Positions 61,926-64,000 of a stretch of 64,000 bases of DNA are shown here, one piece after another. The stretch spans positions 4,229,001 to 4,293,000 of the forward strand of contig CM062218.1 in assembly GCA_031216445.1 (NCBI GenBank), in the 5' to 3' direction. The notes under the pieces were generated by a model. The model did no database searches. It had not been told where the DNA came from and saw nothing but the letters and a program-made list of their open reading frames with translations. Made by a program: the position numbers and the translations under genes. Every line of letters starts with the position of its first letter. Position 1 is the stretch's first letter. The DNA is from Lateolabrax maculatus (lineage: Eukaryota; Chordata; Actinopteri; Acropomatiformes; Lateolabracidae).

Positions 61926-63646
61926 TCCTGCCTCACACTCACAGACTTTCCCAAAACGACTTTTTCCCCTCTTGAAATATTAATCATGAGAAGTTCAAAT
62001 AGCGTTTAGAATTGGCAGTGGATGCTGTTTTTGTTGTGTCTGGGCCCCTAAAGAGAGAGCAAGGTCAGAGTGGTTTCCTGCCCTTCGTTAGTTATTGATC
62101 ATTAGTTTTCAACTACAGTGTATTTATAGAAAAAACACTTTAACATACAACTCTGTCACCTCACTTGTCTCATTGGATCATGGTCATTAAATGCTTAGAC
62201 TGGGAGAAGCAGTGTTAAATTCAGTATCTGACTGCAGAGCAGCTGGAACGGTAAATCTGAAATTACACCCCACAGCTTTTATGGAGATTTGTACTTGGTT
62301 TTCAAACTGTGTCAGTGTCTGTGTTAAAGACGGGACATGAAGGAAGGAAAATATTCCACTGTTGTATTGAGCAGCACACTTTGTTTTTAACATCTGAAAT
62401 AGTGAGGCAGAAATGATACCAGACAGCTTTCATCAAGACTAATGGTCATATTATTCTGCAGACCAAACACAATGAGTACTGTGAGTGAACATTACAAAAT
62501 CCATTAGGGAAATCTTTTTTCTTAAATCAACTGTGTAGAATGATGAATACTCACCGAAGGAAAATGTGGAATACCCTACAAACATCCATAGATATGGAAA
62601 CTTACACATACATAGATCCATGGAATCTCCCATGTGTAATTGAAAACTACGAAAGAACTACTAAATCTCAGTCTGGGCGGATATTAGTGATGGAAAGTTT
62701 CATTCGTCTGTAGTGATGTAGGTTATACTTTGGCCTCTAGCTTTAGATTTGTGTTTAAATTGTTTCTGGTGTCTGTGTTTGTAGAAAGTTTTGGGTGCTT
62801 TTTTATTACTTCACTCTTATTTTCTGTAAAATAAGTTTATATTGTTATTTCATTGTGGCGTAAATAATTTACACCACAATATAAGAAAAACATTGACTAA
62901 GAGAATGCGGTGGAAATGAAAAATATGGCGTAAACCTGGTTAGTTTTACGTTTTTTCCTTGTTGTCCACCCAAACCACAACCAGTAGTTTCCATACATAT
63001 GTGCCTTCCCTCCTCACTGGAAAAAAACATTCCTGATGTAAATCCAGACATCACTGCAGCTGCAGCTTGGCCCATGTTTCTAAAATAAGATCACAGATGA
63101 GACCGGAGCAGAAAGTGCACTAAACGTGGGCAGAGGGGACGAACACTGAGCTAGCGGCATGCACACACATACAAATAGAAACTTCCATATATTAGTGTGA
63201 ATTATTTATTCAGCAGTGACACAATATCACGTCACTGCAAGGAGTAACGTAGAAGGGGAGAGAAAGAGAGTTTTAAAACCAACTACATGAACACATCTTG
63301 TTCTCTAGATGCTCATTTAGAAATAAAATACAGTATACTCCACCGAAAATGCAGTTTCCTTGCTCTGAAGTAACAATAGCAGGAGATATGCTAGAGAGGA
63401 GGGAGGGATGCAAGCAGGGAGAGGAAAGTGAAGCGAGAGATCAAATAGCTGGGGGGCAGACAAGGTACAAGAGAGGAAAGGAAAAAAAGTGGAAAGGAAT
63501 AACAATGTGTTCTACTTCAGTGGAAAGACTGAGGCCACTGAAGTAAAATACATAGAATGTCTCTTGAGATGTTTGCTCATAAACTATCATCCATATTGAC
63601 TTTGTTTTCATGTCCAAACAACACTTATGTCTCTTTTTTAAAACAG

Positions 63647-63770
63647 AATTTACACAACGAAATCTCCTTAAGGCAGATTTTTGTCACGGGCGCTGTCCAG
63701 AGTGCTGATCCTGGAGCGGCGTTGGGGATAGATGCTGGAAAAACTGAGGTCATTAGCTACACAGCTTTTG
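63647..63770 (+). CDS. Candidate internal exon, gene unidentified
   Basis: Possible acceptor TCTCTTTTTTAAAACAG and donor GTAATG at 63771. The frame reads NLHNEISLRQIFVTGAVQSA and then DPGAALGIDAGKTEVISYTA, rich in G, A, D and V codons unlike the AT-rich flanks. No domain is recognised. The donor is weak and no neighbouring exon is visible before the window ends. Confidence 0.25.
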
Positions 63771-63890
63771 GTAATGTGTTTGTCAGCTGTTACCCCTGTT
63801 TTCACCTCTGTTTGCTGAGTCGTGGTGCCATCTCCACCTAACAGCCAAGTTTTAATTAACTGTGTAGCTGCCAGGTGTCTGATTACTCTG

Positions 63891-63893
<3 letters not shown>

Positions 63894-63939
<46 letters not shown>

Positions 63940-63950
63940 TGTGTGTGTGT
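63894..63950 (+). repeat. (TG)n microsatellite
   Basis: 57-base TG run with one TTTG interruption near the window end. Confidence 0.95.
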
Positions 63951-64000
63951 TTTTGTCTCTTTTGACACTCACCAGCCTCTTCAAGCCTAAGGGGACCAGA

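Larger units (their letters stand above)
55661..63646. other. Non-coding DNA
   Basis: Contains the TG repeats, the doubtful 166-codon frame and the promoter-like segment listed separately. 61440-61520 is pyrimidine-rich and 61550-61680 purine-rich. No gene recognised. Confidence 0.5.

Overview
This is vertebrate, almost certainly teleost fish (probably percomorph), nuclear DNA. It has spliced exons with GT-AG borders, AT-rich non-coding sequence, about 30 long (CA/TG)n microsatellites, and dispersed repeat families that look like those common in spiny-rayed fish genomes. No prokaryotic gene organisation, operon, CRISPR array or phage feature is present.

The one gene supported with confidence is the 3' end of a nectin-family cell-adhesion gene on the + strand. 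Four consecutive exons (33360-33489, 35400-35457, 37129-37224, 37548-37754) join in a single continuous reading frame of 162 residues. They encode the juxtamembrane stem, one transmembrane helix, a stop-transfer RKR and a cytoplasmic tail ending in A-M-Y-V, the nectin C-terminal PDZ ligand for afadin. The proline-rich GPPxxKPPxP segment and the AMYV end favour nectin-2. The exons for the signal peptide and three Ig domains were not found in the 33 kb upstream, so they probably lie before the window and most of 1-33359 is probably one long intron.

Layout: 1-33359 is non-coding, rich in microsatellites and pyrimidine/purine tracts, with several dispersed repeats including a clear TTAA-flanked piggyBac-type MITE at 7888-8086. 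33360-37754 is the nectin 3' end; its 3' UTR probably runs to one of the AATAAA signals at 38853, 39188 or 39548. 39560-64000 is intergenic or intronic DNA with more copies of the same repeat families and a few short, unproven exon-like segments (42030-42155, 48321-48470, 55516-55660, 63647-63770) that could belong to an unidentified downstream gene.

The more notable non-genic observations are an inverted pair of a CpG-bearing dispersed repeat (22731-23009 and 47859-48105) in which YY1-like and CCAAT-box motifs are kept in both copies, a TIR-bounded element embedded in GT repeat (48814-49085), a 36-base C homopolymer, and two places with paired CCAAT boxes beside RFX-like half sites. I found no convincing novel multi-gene system in this window.
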